Of a stretch of 64,000 nt of DNA, positions 51,149-60,081 are shown piece after piece. This DNA is from a bacterium. Its GTDB lineage: Bacteria; DRYD01. The notes under the pieces were generated by a model. That model worked only from the letters and a program-made list of their open reading frames with translations. It did no database searches and had not been told where the DNA came from. The DNA is taken from positions 59,014 to 123,013 of the forward strand of contig JAUQQQ010000007.1 in the NCBI GenBank assembly GCA_030549815.1. The letters are read 5' to 3'. The position numbers were made by a program, and so were the translations under genes. Numbering within the stretch: position 1 is the stretch's first letter; each line of letters starts with the position of its first letter.

Positions 51149-52030
51149 CTAATTTTTATTTTCAACAAAACCTTTCAAAAATCCCCCCAAAATAACACTC
51201 ACAGGTCTGTGGTTAGACGCAATAGCAGTATTGGGATCCTCGTACTTTTCCAATACATCAAAACTACCTTGAACAACATACTTAGAAATATTCGGAGTAA
51301 CTCTTATGTAATCAATTATACTTGGTTTTGGTTTATCAACATATGTTTCATTTTTATCACTACTTTCAATACTATTATTTTCATTAGCTAAATTTTCTAT
51401 GCTAAAATGGGTAGGAGTACCAGTATCTTTTGATTGTTTATCAATTTCCCTAACATCGATAAAGCCAGCTTTTTCAAACATCATGCTTACTTCAGAATTT
51501 GGTAAATCGTTGTAATCTCCAAGTATTATAGTAGGGATATTTTGTTTTTTGGCTAATTCTATAGTTCGTTGAGCCTCTTTTTTTCTTTGCTCCTCGGATT
51601 TAGGATCCATTTTAGCTTTAAAATGAACGGCAAAAATTTGAACATTAAATGAAGGAGCTAATTCTACAATAGCTTGTACAGGAGGACGATAAAAAGTATT
51701 ATCACCCTCATTAATAGTATAACTTTTAATAGGAAACTTTTTATCCACAAGTAGAGCACACGCTATTCCTCTACCATCACTTTTACCAACAATAATATTA
51801 TACCTATCCTGCAAACCAGCCATGGATAAAACTTCTTTGATAATATTAACATTCTCAACTTCTTGTAAAGCAATAATATCACTATTCAAATTCTTAATAA
51901 CTTCAGCCAATGCTTTTTTCCCTTTTTCACTTTTAGGTGGTCCATCATCCTTCGATGGATCATCAATATTATCAAACAAATTTTCCACATTGTAGGTCGT
52001 TATTTTTATATTTGACACTCTATTAATCAT
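51149..52030 (-). CDS. Endonuclease/exonuclease/phosphatase-family protein
   Basis: 293 residues with ITTYNVENLFDN, IIALQEVENV (metal Glu), FAVHFKAK, IILGDYNDLPNS (Asp-x-Asn) and SNHRPVSVIL (catalytic His). These define the DNase I/sphingomyelinase-type fold, so it may be a nuclease or a phosphodiesterase. It has no signal peptide. AAAGGGGGAAAAA precedes the ATG. It is the first gene of the operon with the M4-like peptidase. Confidence 0.9.
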   Translation of the reverse strand: MINRVSNIKITTYNVENLFDNIDDPSKDDGPPKSEKGKKALAEVIKNLNSDIIALQEVENVNIIKEVLSMAGLQDRYNIIVGKSDGRGIACALLVDKKFPIKSYTINEGDNTFYRPPVQAIVELAPSFNVQIFAVHFKAKMDPKSEEQRKKEAQRTIELAKKQNIPTIILGDYNDLPNSEVSMMFEKAGFIDVREIDKQSKDTGTPTHFSIENLANENNSIESSDKNETYVDKPKPSIIDYIRVTPNISKYVVQGSFDVLEKYEDPNTAIASNHRPVSVILGGFLKGFVENKN

Positions 52031-52241
52031 TTTTTCCCCCTTTCATAGTGTCATAAATTGACTATTCAAAACATACTCCAATAAAAATAAATCTAATTGT
52101 TAAATAATTGTTAAATTTATTCAACCAAACCCATTTTTTTGATAGAGAGCCTTTTTTATTTTTTAATAAAATATAAACAATAATTATCTGCAGGAAACAG
52201 AGAAATATTTGTGGAATACTATAAACGGGAAATTTATTCAT

Positions 52242-52313
52242 GGGGCTGTAGCTCAGTGGGAGAGCGTCTGCTTGGCGTGCAGAAGGTCGGGGGTTCAAGT
52301 CCCCTCAGCTCCA
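52242..52313 (+). tRNA. tRNA-Ala(GGC)
   Basis: Cloverleaf: acceptor GGGGCTG with CAGCTCC (one G-U), D-arm GCTC...GAGC, anticodon loop TTGGCGT reading alanine GCC/GCU, and T-arm GGGGG-TTCAAGT-CCCCT. CCA is not encoded. A MarR-type regulatory gene begins about 10 bases downstream on the same strand. Confidence 0.97.
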
Positions 52314-52323
52314 ACTAAAAAAC

Positions 52324-52875
52324 ATTAACGACCAAATCCTCTTCGCAATAAATAAATTCTGCCAAGCCTATCAAAAAGAAATCATAAAACTATTAAAACA
52401 AGAAAAACTACAAAATATCACAGAATTACAAATTAAAATAATGACAACCCTCCATAATTACCCTTATCCTTTGAATTTATCAGAAATTCAAAGAGAATTA
52501 GGGCTCTCAAAACCTACAATTTCCAAAACCATAAAACTACTATCATCAAAAAAATTAATCAACACAATAAAACAAAAAAAGGAAAAAAAACTTACTTTAA
52601 CACTAAAGGGTACAAAAATAATAGAAAAAGTTCAAAAAATAAACAATTTATTCGCAAAAATTATAGAAGAAACATCCAATGAACAAATCTATTACTTTCT
52701 CTTCCAGCTAATAAATAATCTCTATTCAAAAGGCTTCGTTTCCTTAATAAACATGTGCAAAAATTGCTACTTTTTCGAAGAAAAAGAAAAGGAATTCTAC
52801 TGTAATTTCTTGAAAAGAAAATTAGAGCCAAAAGATTTAAAAATATTTTGCATGGATTGGAAAAAGAAAGAATAA
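52324..52875 (+). CDS. MarR-type HTH regulator with C-terminal cysteine cluster
   Basis: From ATG 52441 the frame encodes 144 residues, but 39 upstream sense codons read like the first helices of MarR proteins (DQILFAINKFCQAYQKEI, KLLKQEKLQNITELQ). I therefore mark the domain from 52324, an ATT codon; no ATG, GTG or TTG is available after the tRNA. The HTH is LSEIQRELGLSKPTISKTIK with a wing KEKKLTLTLKG. The C-terminus has MCKNC, FYCNF and FCMDW, a four-cysteine set that could bind zinc or an iron-sulfur cluster. It is followed after 14 bp by a Cys-rich gene. Confidence 0.78.
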   Translation: MNDQILFAINKFCQAYQKEIIKLLKQEKLQNITELQIKIMTTLHNYPYPLNLSEIQRELGLSKPTISKTIKLLSSKKLINTIKQKKEKKLTLTLKGTKIIEKVQKINNLFAKIIEETSNEQIYYFLFQLINNLYSKGFVSLINMCKNCYFFEEKEKEFYCNFLKRKLEPKDLKIFCMDWKKKE

Positions 52876-52889
52876 GGAGTTGATTAAAT

Positions 52890-53279
52890 ATGTTTTTTTT
52901 CAAAAAACAAAAGGAAACACAAAAAATGACAGATAAAGAACTTTGGAAATTCAGAGGAAAAAATTGCCCGTTCGCTAAAAAAGTAAAAAAAGTTAAAGAT
53001 AACAAAGTCCAAGAAATATTTATGTGCTACGGATATATTGAAAAATTTGAATTAGATGAGAAATTTGAAATATGTAAAAAATGTTCAGTTCCTGAAACAA
53101 TAACATCAAATCCAACAGCTTGTAAGAATTTAGCAGCGTTGGATATGAAAGGGAAAAACGGCACAACAAGATACTACTGCCAAGTCCTTAAAACTAAAGA
53201 TTTAGATACAAAACGATGCTTACCACAATTTTGTAATTATTATGAACTTCGCCCACAAGATCAAAGATTCACACATTAG
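52890..53279 (+). CDS. Cys-rich hypothetical protein partner of the MarR-type gene
   Basis: 129 residues with eight cysteines: NCPF, MCYGY, CKKC, ACKN, YYCQ, RCLPQFC. It is basic and probably cytosolic. The cysteine spacing suggests a zinc or Fe-S protein, though I do not recognise the family. AAGGAGTTG precedes the ATG. It is 14 bp downstream of the regulator, whose own C-terminus has a cysteine cluster, so the two may respond to the same redox or metal signal. Confidence 0.72.
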   Translation: MFFFKKQKETQKMTDKELWKFRGKNCPFAKKVKKVKDNKVQEIFMCYGYIEKFELDEKFEICKKCSVPETITSNPTACKNLAALDMKGKNGTTRYYCQVLKTKDLDTKRCLPQFCNYYELRPQDQRFTH

Positions 53280-53280
53280 C

Positions 53281-53629
53281 TTTCTACTCCAATTTCTCAC
53301 TTATCTTACCACTAACCCCAGGAAAAAATTCAAATCATATTTCATTCTCCAACATATCCAATACCTATTGAAAGGTTTGAAAAACTAACTCATTCAGGAC
53401 TACTTCACTATCCTCCAGTATTCCTCTGATGTTAATAACTTAATTATTACCAGATGTCTGTACAAAAGAATTGATTACATTACAAACTAAGACTTTTTTC
53501 CTCAGAGAATTAGAAGTGGAATTGTATTGATAGTTAATAACTATCTTTATATGTTCACTATTTAGGTTTAATTGTTCTCCACTATAATATACCCAAACAG
53601 ATTCTATAAAAAATTCATTTTTACTTTAA
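53281..53629. other. Gene-free stretch between the Cys-rich gene and alpha-2-macroglobulin
   Basis: About 350 bp. The minus strand just after the alpha-2-macroglobulin stop has an open segment of about 60 codons (VYYSGEQLNLNSEHIKIVIN) without a start; I cannot assign it. The remaining part is without recognisable features. It may hold a decayed C-terminal coding fragment. Confidence 0.3.
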
Positions 53630-56600
53630 TCATTTGACTTTTATAATTTCTCCTTCTTTTAAAACAAAATTCTGAGGATTATAGTATTCATAAGCTTTCG
53701 ATAAAGGTATTTTAACCGTTAAAGGATACTTTGAAACCATATCATATTTCAATTCAATAACTTCATCTTTTTCTATCTTTTCGAAATATACGATAATTTG
53801 TCTTGTAGTTGTTTCAACATTTTTGACTTTAGGGTTATTTTGAATTTTTGAAATATCAACATTAAAACCTGGTGGGATTCCCAAATCAAGGACAACCATT
53901 TCTAAAATCCCCTTGCTCAAATTTTTAACTTTAACAGAAACACTAACTTTTCCACTAACCTCTAACTCTTTCCTATCATACTTAATATCGATATCAAGTA
54001 GAGGTTTAGTAGGTTTATAAAACGAGTAAGGTAAGTAAAAATTGTAATTTAAATCCGTAATAACTGGATTTTCAGATTCAATAACAACTTTATTATTTCC
54101 TTTCCTAACAAAGTTTGTTACATCAACTATTCTATAAGCCAAATCATTTTGTTCAAATTTCAATTCAAATTCCTTGTTATTTACAACAATCCTTACCTTA
54201 TTTGGCTTTATAGGTTTAGAAGCGTAATTATCAAAAGTCGTAATGGCCTTCAAAGCCAAAATAGTTGGTTGAGTAGAATACCACATTCCCCTATTATCTT
54301 TTGAATTAATTAAAAACTTAACAGCTTGATTTGCCAATTCTATTTTATCTAATTTTATCAACCCAAGTATAATTATTGAAGTAGTTTCAATGTCTGAAGA
54401 AATTTGTTCACCGTAGAACAAAGTTTTGGCATTACCTGGCCAGTATACATAATCTCCTTTCTTTATCATTCTTTTTTCAAGTAAATCCATCACTTCATCA
54501 ACTTTATTTTTATCAGTAATAGCAAAGATATTTAGTATTAATCCCAAAGTATAATTATCTATGTTATCTTTATTACTTTTTAATTGGCTATAAATAAAAT
54601 TAACAGACTTTTTTATATTTTCTGGATATTGCTGAATTATTTTTTTGTCATCATCAAGCAAAGACATCAGAATGTAAGAAGTTACAGTTAATTTTTGTTT
54701 TTGTATATTTCCCCAGGATTCCTCGTGTAGATAATTTTTATCAGGATCCCATGATCCATCACTATTTTGTTGTTTCATTAAAAACTCCTTCGTTCTTTCT
54801 ATTAATTTTGTATCAACGAAGAATACTTTCTTCATATCTTTGAATTCCATTAGTCCAAAGGCAGTAAGTACCTTATTTGCAGGTTTGTCGCCAAACCAAG
54901 AAAATCCTCCACCTTCTACCTCAAAAGTAAGCAATCTTTGATATCCTATGTTTAAATAATACTCCGCTTTCATCTCTATAGAAGGATTAGAAATCCCTCG
55001 TCTCCTAAGATAATCCAATACCAAAATATTGGGATAATTAATAGAAGAAGCCTGCTCGAAGCATCCATAAGGCATGGACAATAACTTATCAAGCCCACTT
55101 AAAAGTTGGGAAGAAAAACTCGGATAAACATAAAAATAAACTCTTTCAGAATCATCTATCGCATCATTAGGTATAACAAAATCAAAATTTTTTGAACCAG
55201 TTATAAAAATAGAATTACTTGAGTTTACAACAAATCCATCGGGAATAACCTCTATTTGCTTTTTTATTGCATCCTTAAAACTACCACTATCTGCATAAAC
55301 AGTTAACTCATTAATTCCAATCTTTTTAGATTTTATTCTAAAGAAAACACTTTTCACTGAGTTAGATTCTACAATTAATTCTTTAAGATTCTGATCCATC
55401 AATTCAAACCAGTTTTCTTCCTTTAATCCAATCTTAACCGTTAGTTTTTTATTTGTATAGTTATATACAACAACAGGAATAGAAACTTCATCATTTTTGG
55501 TTAAAAATAAAGGATTGTTAACATCGATAAAGAATTCTTGAAAAACGGTTATATCTACGGTTTTAGTGCCTATTTTTCCTCCGCTTGAAACTCCAAAAAA
55601 CTGTGCTTTCCAATTGGTTATACTATCAGGTAAAGTCAATGATAGTTTGTAGTTTTTATCAACCGTTATTAATGAGCTGTAGAAAGTTTCAGGAAAATAT
55701 TGCCTAACCAAGAAATTTTCTCCCTGATTATTTTCCTGCTTTTCTTTGGTAATAGTCATTTTAGGAACAGCAGTAATAGGTCCTTCCACAGTTTTTAATA
55801 TCCTTACCCCTTCTTCTAAACCGTATTTAGGATAAATTACATCATCTTCTGTACCAAACTTTCTGTCAAAACCAGCACTTATGATTTTAATATCGTATTT
55901 CACTTTATCAATTTTAAACTCTGTTCCCCATTCATCCTTTAAGTCTTTACTCGTCAGCCCCAAATCCTTTAAACTGTCAGGGAATTTTTTATGCAAACTG
56001 TAATAATTGAAGTATCTATAATATATTTTTTCAGCCTTTTTTAATGTTTTTTCTTTTTTCAAATCAATACTATTTATGAAATTAAAGTGCACGTTAGATA
56101 TTCCCTCATCCACGTATTTTTTATCGAGTAAAGCTTGAAGTAAAGTTTCCTTTTTCTGAATTATTAAATCTTTTATAGAATGGGCCTCATATTTTGGTTC
56201 TAATAATTCTCTTTCAAGTTGCAGGTATAGTTTTAACAACTCTGGTTCAGATTTAGCAAGATAGAGTAAAGCTTCATCAACTATATCGATAAAAATATTA
56301 GCTTTCTCAGATGTTTCAATATTGAGTACAAGTTGATCCCTTGCTTTATAGGTATCTTTATTTTTTATAACATTAATTTTCAGTTCATTTGGATCTTTAA
56401 TAATAAATGATTTAAAATTGTTGAAAATAGTTCCGTCATTTTTTACAAAGTATGCTCTTATGATTAATTGTCCAACAAAATTTCTATTAACCGGAATTTC
56501 ATAATCTTTTTCTTTAAAAGCTTGGACAAATACACTATCCATCCAAACAGTTCTATAATACGTTTCATTATTAACAAAAAAGTCAAGATAGACATTTGTC

Positions 56601-57898
56601 GATACATTTGAATAGAGCTTAAATTTCAACTTGTCTCCAACATTATAAATCGATCTATTTCTAAATAAAAATACTACTTCTTCCTTCGAAGAAGCTATTT
56701 CTTCTTCGAATTTCTGTCTATTATTTTTTGAGTCGATTACTTCAAAAACAAATTTTTCATGTTGGTTTTTTGGTGCATAACTAAATTCCAAAAATCCATT
56801 CGTCTCAAATTTTTTATTGAAAGGAGATTTAAAATTAACGACAAATTTTTGGTCCTCATTTACACTATCTATGATTAGATAAAATTTATTTTCTATGCTA
56901 ACAGTAGGCGGATTAGATGGAATAATATAAGCATTTATAGGTTTAAGGAATACATCAAACATAAAAGTTTTTTGTTCTACTTGTCCTGCACTATCCTCAA
57001 CTTGGACATCAATTTTTATCATCCCTTTATTTTTATCTATTCCTGCAATAAAATCAGGGACTTTTAAATCAAAATTAAAAACCCCATCTTTATCAGTCTC
57101 TCCTTGGATCGAAAAAATCTTATTGAAACCTACATCAAAAACATAAACATTTATTTTTACTAAGCAATTATTAAGGTTTTTACCAAAGAAATAGGAAGCC
57201 TTAAGTCTACCCTTATATTTTTTACCTACCATTAAACCCTCTTTAGTGTCCAAACTAAGGTCAATCTTAAACTTAGGTAAAGTATATTTTTTTACTTCAA
57301 AAGTGTTAGAAGATAAAATTTTGCCGTTATTTTGAACAGAAATTCTATATAAGCCATTAATAACAACATCAGAAAGAATAAATTTTTCAAAAATTAATCC
57401 ATTATCAGGATTAATAGCTTTATAAAAAAGTTTATTAGATTTAGGGTCCTCAATAACCAATTCCAATTTTTCTCTGTAAGGTAAATTATTCTTAAATACA
57501 ACTGCTTTAATATAAACTGTTTGTCCAGGTTGGTAAAGTGGTTTATCTGTAAATATTATTGCTTTTATATTAGGTTTATATTGAAGATCAATTACATTTT
57601 TATCCTGATCAACCTGGAAATTTAGCTGAACAACTTCATTTTCATTAATTTTAAACCCAGAAAGATTGAGGTTAAAAGATGTAGTGTTCTGTATCTTTTC
57701 ATTTACTAAAACTTTATTTTTATAGGATATTTTAACTGGTATTTTTTGGTTTTCCTTATTGTCCATAATTATAATTCTGTAGTTTATATTTTGTAGAGAA
57801 GAAACATTTTTAGGTCCAGTTATTTGATATTCAAAAGCATTTGATAAATTTAAGAGAAAGAAGAACAAAATTATGAAAATCTTTGATTTTTTAAACAT
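53630..57898 (-). CDS. Bacterial alpha-2-macroglobulin with intact thioester and embedded GspG-like domain
   Basis: 1422 residues, with a signal peptide (KIFIILFFFLLNLSNA) and no lipobox. Macroglobulin beta domains occupy the first 550 residues (VIFTDKPLYQPGQTVYIKAV is the typical early motif). The thioester PYGCFEQASS is near Cys946, followed by the toroid TED helices (GGFSWFGDKP, SWDPDKNYLHEESW). Between residues 620 and 690 lies a segment (YYSLHKKFPDSLKDLGL, LKDEWGTEFKI, SAGFDRKFGTEDDV) that has the look of the C-terminal fold of pseudopilin GspG. It should trap proteases at the cell surface. No penicillin-binding protein 1C partner is adjacent. Confidence 0.92.
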   Translation of the reverse strand: MFKKSKIFIILFFFLLNLSNAFEYQITGPKNVSSLQNINYRIIIMDNKENQKIPVKISYKNKVLVNEKIQNTTSFNLNLSGFKINENEVVQLNFQVDQDKNVIDLQYKPNIKAIIFTDKPLYQPGQTVYIKAVVFKNNLPYREKLELVIEDPKSNKLFYKAINPDNGLIFEKFILSDVVINGLYRISVQNNGKILSSNTFEVKKYTLPKFKIDLSLDTKEGLMVGKKYKGRLKASYFFGKNLNNCLVKINVYVFDVGFNKIFSIQGETDKDGVFNFDLKVPDFIAGIDKNKGMIKIDVQVEDSAGQVEQKTFMFDVFLKPINAYIIPSNPPTVSIENKFYLIIDSVNEDQKFVVNFKSPFNKKFETNGFLEFSYAPKNQHEKFVFEVIDSKNNRQKFEEEIASSKEEVVFLFRNRSIYNVGDKLKFKLYSNVSTNVYLDFFVNNETYYRTVWMDSVFVQAFKEKDYEIPVNRNFVGQLIIRAYFVKNDGTIFNNFKSFIIKDPNELKINVIKNKDTYKARDQLVLNIETSEKANIFIDIVDEALLYLAKSEPELLKLYLQLERELLEPKYEAHSIKDLIIQKKETLLQALLDKKYVDEGISNVHFNFINSIDLKKEKTLKKAEKIYYRYFNYYSLHKKFPDSLKDLGLTSKDLKDEWGTEFKIDKVKYDIKIISAGFDRKFGTEDDVIYPKYGLEEGVRILKTVEGPITAVPKMTITKEKQENNQGENFLVRQYFPETFYSSLITVDKNYKLSLTLPDSITNWKAQFFGVSSGGKIGTKTVDITVFQEFFIDVNNPLFLTKNDEVSIPVVVYNYTNKKLTVKIGLKEENWFELMDQNLKELIVESNSVKSVFFRIKSKKIGINELTVYADSGSFKDAIKKQIEVIPDGFVVNSSNSIFITGSKNFDFVIPNDAIDDSERVYFYVYPSFSSQLLSGLDKLLSMPYGCFEQASSINYPNILVLDYLRRRGISNPSIEMKAEYYLNIGYQRLLTFEVEGGGFSWFGDKPANKVLTAFGLMEFKDMKKVFFVDTKLIERTKEFLMKQQNSDGSWDPDKNYLHEESWGNIQKQKLTVTSYILMSLLDDDKKIIQQYPENIKKSVNFIYSQLKSNKDNIDNYTLGLILNIFAITDKNKVDEVMDLLEKRMIKKGDYVYWPGNAKTLFYGEQISSDIETTSIIILGLIKLDKIELANQAVKFLINSKDNRGMWYSTQPTILALKAITTFDNYASKPIKPNKVRIVVNNKEFELKFEQNDLAYRIVDVTNFVRKGNNKVVIESENPVITDLNYNFYLPYSFYKPTKPLLDIDIKYDRKELEVSGKVSVSVKVKNLSKGILEMVVLDLGIPPGFNVDISKIQNNPKVKNVETTTRQIIVYFEKIEKDEVIELKYDMVSKYPLTVKIPLSKAYEYYNPQNFVLKEGEIIKVK

Positions 57899-57967
57899 AA
57901 AAACACCTCCCCTTTATTTTAAAAATTTTATTACAATAATATTCTTTTGTTTCTTTACCGTTTTCCC

Positions 57968-58100
57968 TTTGTGAACTACTCCAAGCTATATGGAGTTTCC
58001 TGCTTCATCGGAGCCTAAAGCCTCTCCACTTTTCTTAAGGACAGTTCCTGTCCTACCAATACTGCATAGACACCCAAAAGATTCCTAACCCGTATTATAT
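57968..58100 (-). repeat. IS200/IS605-type right end with TnpB tail remnant (locus D)
   Basis: On the minus strand CGATGAAGCAGGAAACTCC, then a small hairpin, then GGAGTAGTTCAC is the typical 3' end of a TnpB/omega-RNA locus (GAAGCAGGAAGC...GTAGTTCAC). The translated upstream sequence includes APMKQETPYS, like the MKQEAPSL tails of many TnpB proteins, broken by stops. Its GTTCAC terminus differs from the GGTCAC of loci A and B, so this is a different lineage of element. Confidence 0.6.
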
Positions 58101-58104
58101 TTCG

Positions 58105-58266
58105 CTTCACAATTTTTCCATCCTCCTAACAAGCAATTCATCATGGAAAGACTTCTTTCTAATTCCTCTTGAATTTTTCCCAATTCATTTTCTACTTCTG
58201 TTTTTGTTATTTCCTCCTCAAACTTCCTCTTCTGTATCTCATAAGCACAATCAAAAATTGAAATCC
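58105..58266 (-). pseudogene. Coiled-coil coding fragment downstream of the OLD gene
   Basis: A minus-strand frame with no proper start reads GISIFDCAYEIQKRKFEEEI and VENELGKIQEELERSL before a stop. It begins 3 bp after the OLD stop in another frame. It could be a short lost tail of a gene cut by the IS-type insertion at 57968-58100. No family recognised. Confidence 0.35.
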
Positions 58267-58268
58267 CT

Positions 58269-60059
58269 TTATATAGATAGATTACTTATTTTTTCCTTTA
58301 ATTCTCTAAATAAATCCCATCCTTTTTCTTTTTCTTTTTCTTTTTCTTTTCTTTTTGTTAATCTATATGCAATTTCCCTCGCTAATATTTTTGAAGAACC
58401 TAATTCCTTTTTTACTTCTTTCTCTATCTCCTCATACTCCTTAAAAATTTTTTTCATACAATCTTCAAATTCATTGATAAAACATAGATACTTATCCTTA
58501 ATAATATAACCTTTTTCTTCTTCTATTTTTTCTATTTCTTCTATTTTTTCTATTTCTTCTATTTGTTTCTCGATTTCGTTTTCCTTTTCTCCTAAAGCTT
58601 TTAGTATTTTTTTAGCTTCCTCTTTTCTTCCATTCTCAGTTTTTTTATTTTTATCATAGTCAAATATAACATAACATGGTATTCCGTATAGTGAAAACAA
58701 TAATATCCAATAATGTAAGTTAGCCTTTCCCTCAACAGCTATAATATCTATTCCTTCTTTATCAAGGTCAATTCCAACTTCGTTTAAATATACAGGTAAT
58801 GCAAACTCCTCTGTTTTTCCTTCAGTTAAAATAACTTTATTAGCAAAAAGCCCTTTCAAAATGCTGTATGCAGATCTTCTAATATAATCTTGCTTAATAC
58901 TATCTTCATTTTTATTTTCCCTATAATATTCCCTAAACTTTTCCGAAATTTGATTTACAGTAACATTTTTAACAATACTACTAGATTCTTCTTTTTTAAC
59001 AATACTACCAGATTTTTCTTTTTTTCTAACAAGATAAATAGAATCCACATAATCCATTGAAATAAAATTAGGATTATGTGTAGAAATAACAATTTGTAAA
59101 TTATCAAGTTTAGAAAGCTCACATAATTCTCTATAAAGCCACTTTTGAGCAAGAGGATGTAAGTGAGATTCAGGTTCATCTATTATCAATATTAAACTAT
59201 TACCTCCTTTGAAATGTTTAGCATAAGCATAAGCAAAAAACAAAACAAATAATTGCTTTTGGCCACTACCAAGTTCATCAAAATCAACAAAACCTCCCTC
59301 TTCTCCTAACTCTTTTCCTAATAAAGGCAATACTCTAATTGTTTTAAAATAATTAGTTGGGTCATAAGCAGAAAAATCCATTTTTAACCCATACCTCATG
59401 TTATTAATTAGTTTATCAGAAATGCTACTAATTTCTTCTTTAAACTTTTTGAATTCCTCTACGCTTTCAAAAGTACTAACTATATTATTGTAAGTCTCTT
59501 TTAATTTCTTAGTGCTGTCCTCTTTAGATGTAATTTTGTCATGAAAAGCTTTAGTAACTCTGGATAAAAAAGTATATTTCGAAGCATAGCTTAAATGATA
59601 ATCTATGCTCCTCTCAGTAGAAATAAAAATTGAGAAAATTTGTTCTCTTTCTTTATTAGTAATGTTTCTCCTCACTTTATTAGTATTTTCCCTACCCCCG
59701 TGTTTGTTTTCTGTTTCTATGTAAAACTCACTATCTTTACTTCTATCATTCGAAGTTCTGAAAACCATTTTTACTCTCTCATTTACTCTCTCAGATTCAC
59801 TATCTAAAAGGAAACCACTTACTTCTGCTACTATACTTATCTCATTTGATTTATTTCTTGAATAATAATCACATTCTTGTAGATCCTTATATTTAGGATG
59901 ATATTCTCCAAAGATAAAATCAATTGCTCTTAAAATATTTGTCTTTCCACTGTTATTTTCTCCAATAAGTAATAACGGTTTATCAGCAGAAAAATTTATT
60001 TCAATTTCTTCACCAATGGATCTATAATTTCTAATTTTAATACTTTCCAATCTTGGCAT
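58269..60059 (-). CDS. OLD-family ATP-dependent nuclease
   Basis: 596 residues. The ATPase half has LLIGENNSGKTNILRAIDFI (Walker A), DELGSGQKQLFVLFFAYAYA (signature) and LILIIDEPESHLHP (Walker B). The TOPRIM half has VILTEGKTEEFALPVYL (Glu) and CYVIFDYDKNK (Asp-x-Asp). OLD nucleases cut DNA and act in phage defence. The gene is full of repeats: KEKEKEKEK at the C-terminus, EEIEKIEEIEKIEE, and a duplicated SIVKKEESSSIVK. It is 22 bp downstream of the methylase gene, with AAGGGGGAAT before its ATG. Confidence 0.92.
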   Translation of the reverse strand: MPRLESIKIRNYRSIGEEIEINFSADKPLLLIGENNSGKTNILRAIDFIFGEYHPKYKDLQECDYYSRNKSNEISIVAEVSGFLLDSESERVNERVKMVFRTSNDRSKDSEFYIETENKHGGRENTNKVRRNITNKEREQIFSIFISTERSIDYHLSYASKYTFLSRVTKAFHDKITSKEDSTKKLKETYNNIVSTFESVEEFKKFKEEISSISDKLINNMRYGLKMDFSAYDPTNYFKTIRVLPLLGKELGEEGGFVDFDELGSGQKQLFVLFFAYAYAKHFKGGNSLILIIDEPESHLHPLAQKWLYRELCELSKLDNLQIVISTHNPNFISMDYVDSIYLVRKKEKSGSIVKKEESSSIVKNVTVNQISEKFREYYRENKNEDSIKQDYIRRSAYSILKGLFANKVILTEGKTEEFALPVYLNEVGIDLDKEGIDIIAVEGKANLHYWILLFSLYGIPCYVIFDYDKNKKTENGRKEEAKKILKALGEKENEIEKQIEEIEKIEEIEKIEEEKGYIIKDKYLCFINEFEDCMKKIFKEYEEIEKEVKKELGSSKILAREIAYRLTKRKEKEKEKEKGWDLFRELKEKISNLSI

Positions 60060-60081
60060 ACTTCAAATTCCCCCTTAGTTA

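Noticed and set aside
52062-52298. A 78-residue minus-strand frame across tRNA-Ala
   Set aside because: It is the antisense of the tRNA and its upstream region, and begins with the common tRNA-antisense peptide MNPRPSARQADALPLSY.
58955-59179. A 74-residue frame within the OLD gene
   Set aside because: It is a shifted reading of the repeat-rich OLD coding sequence.
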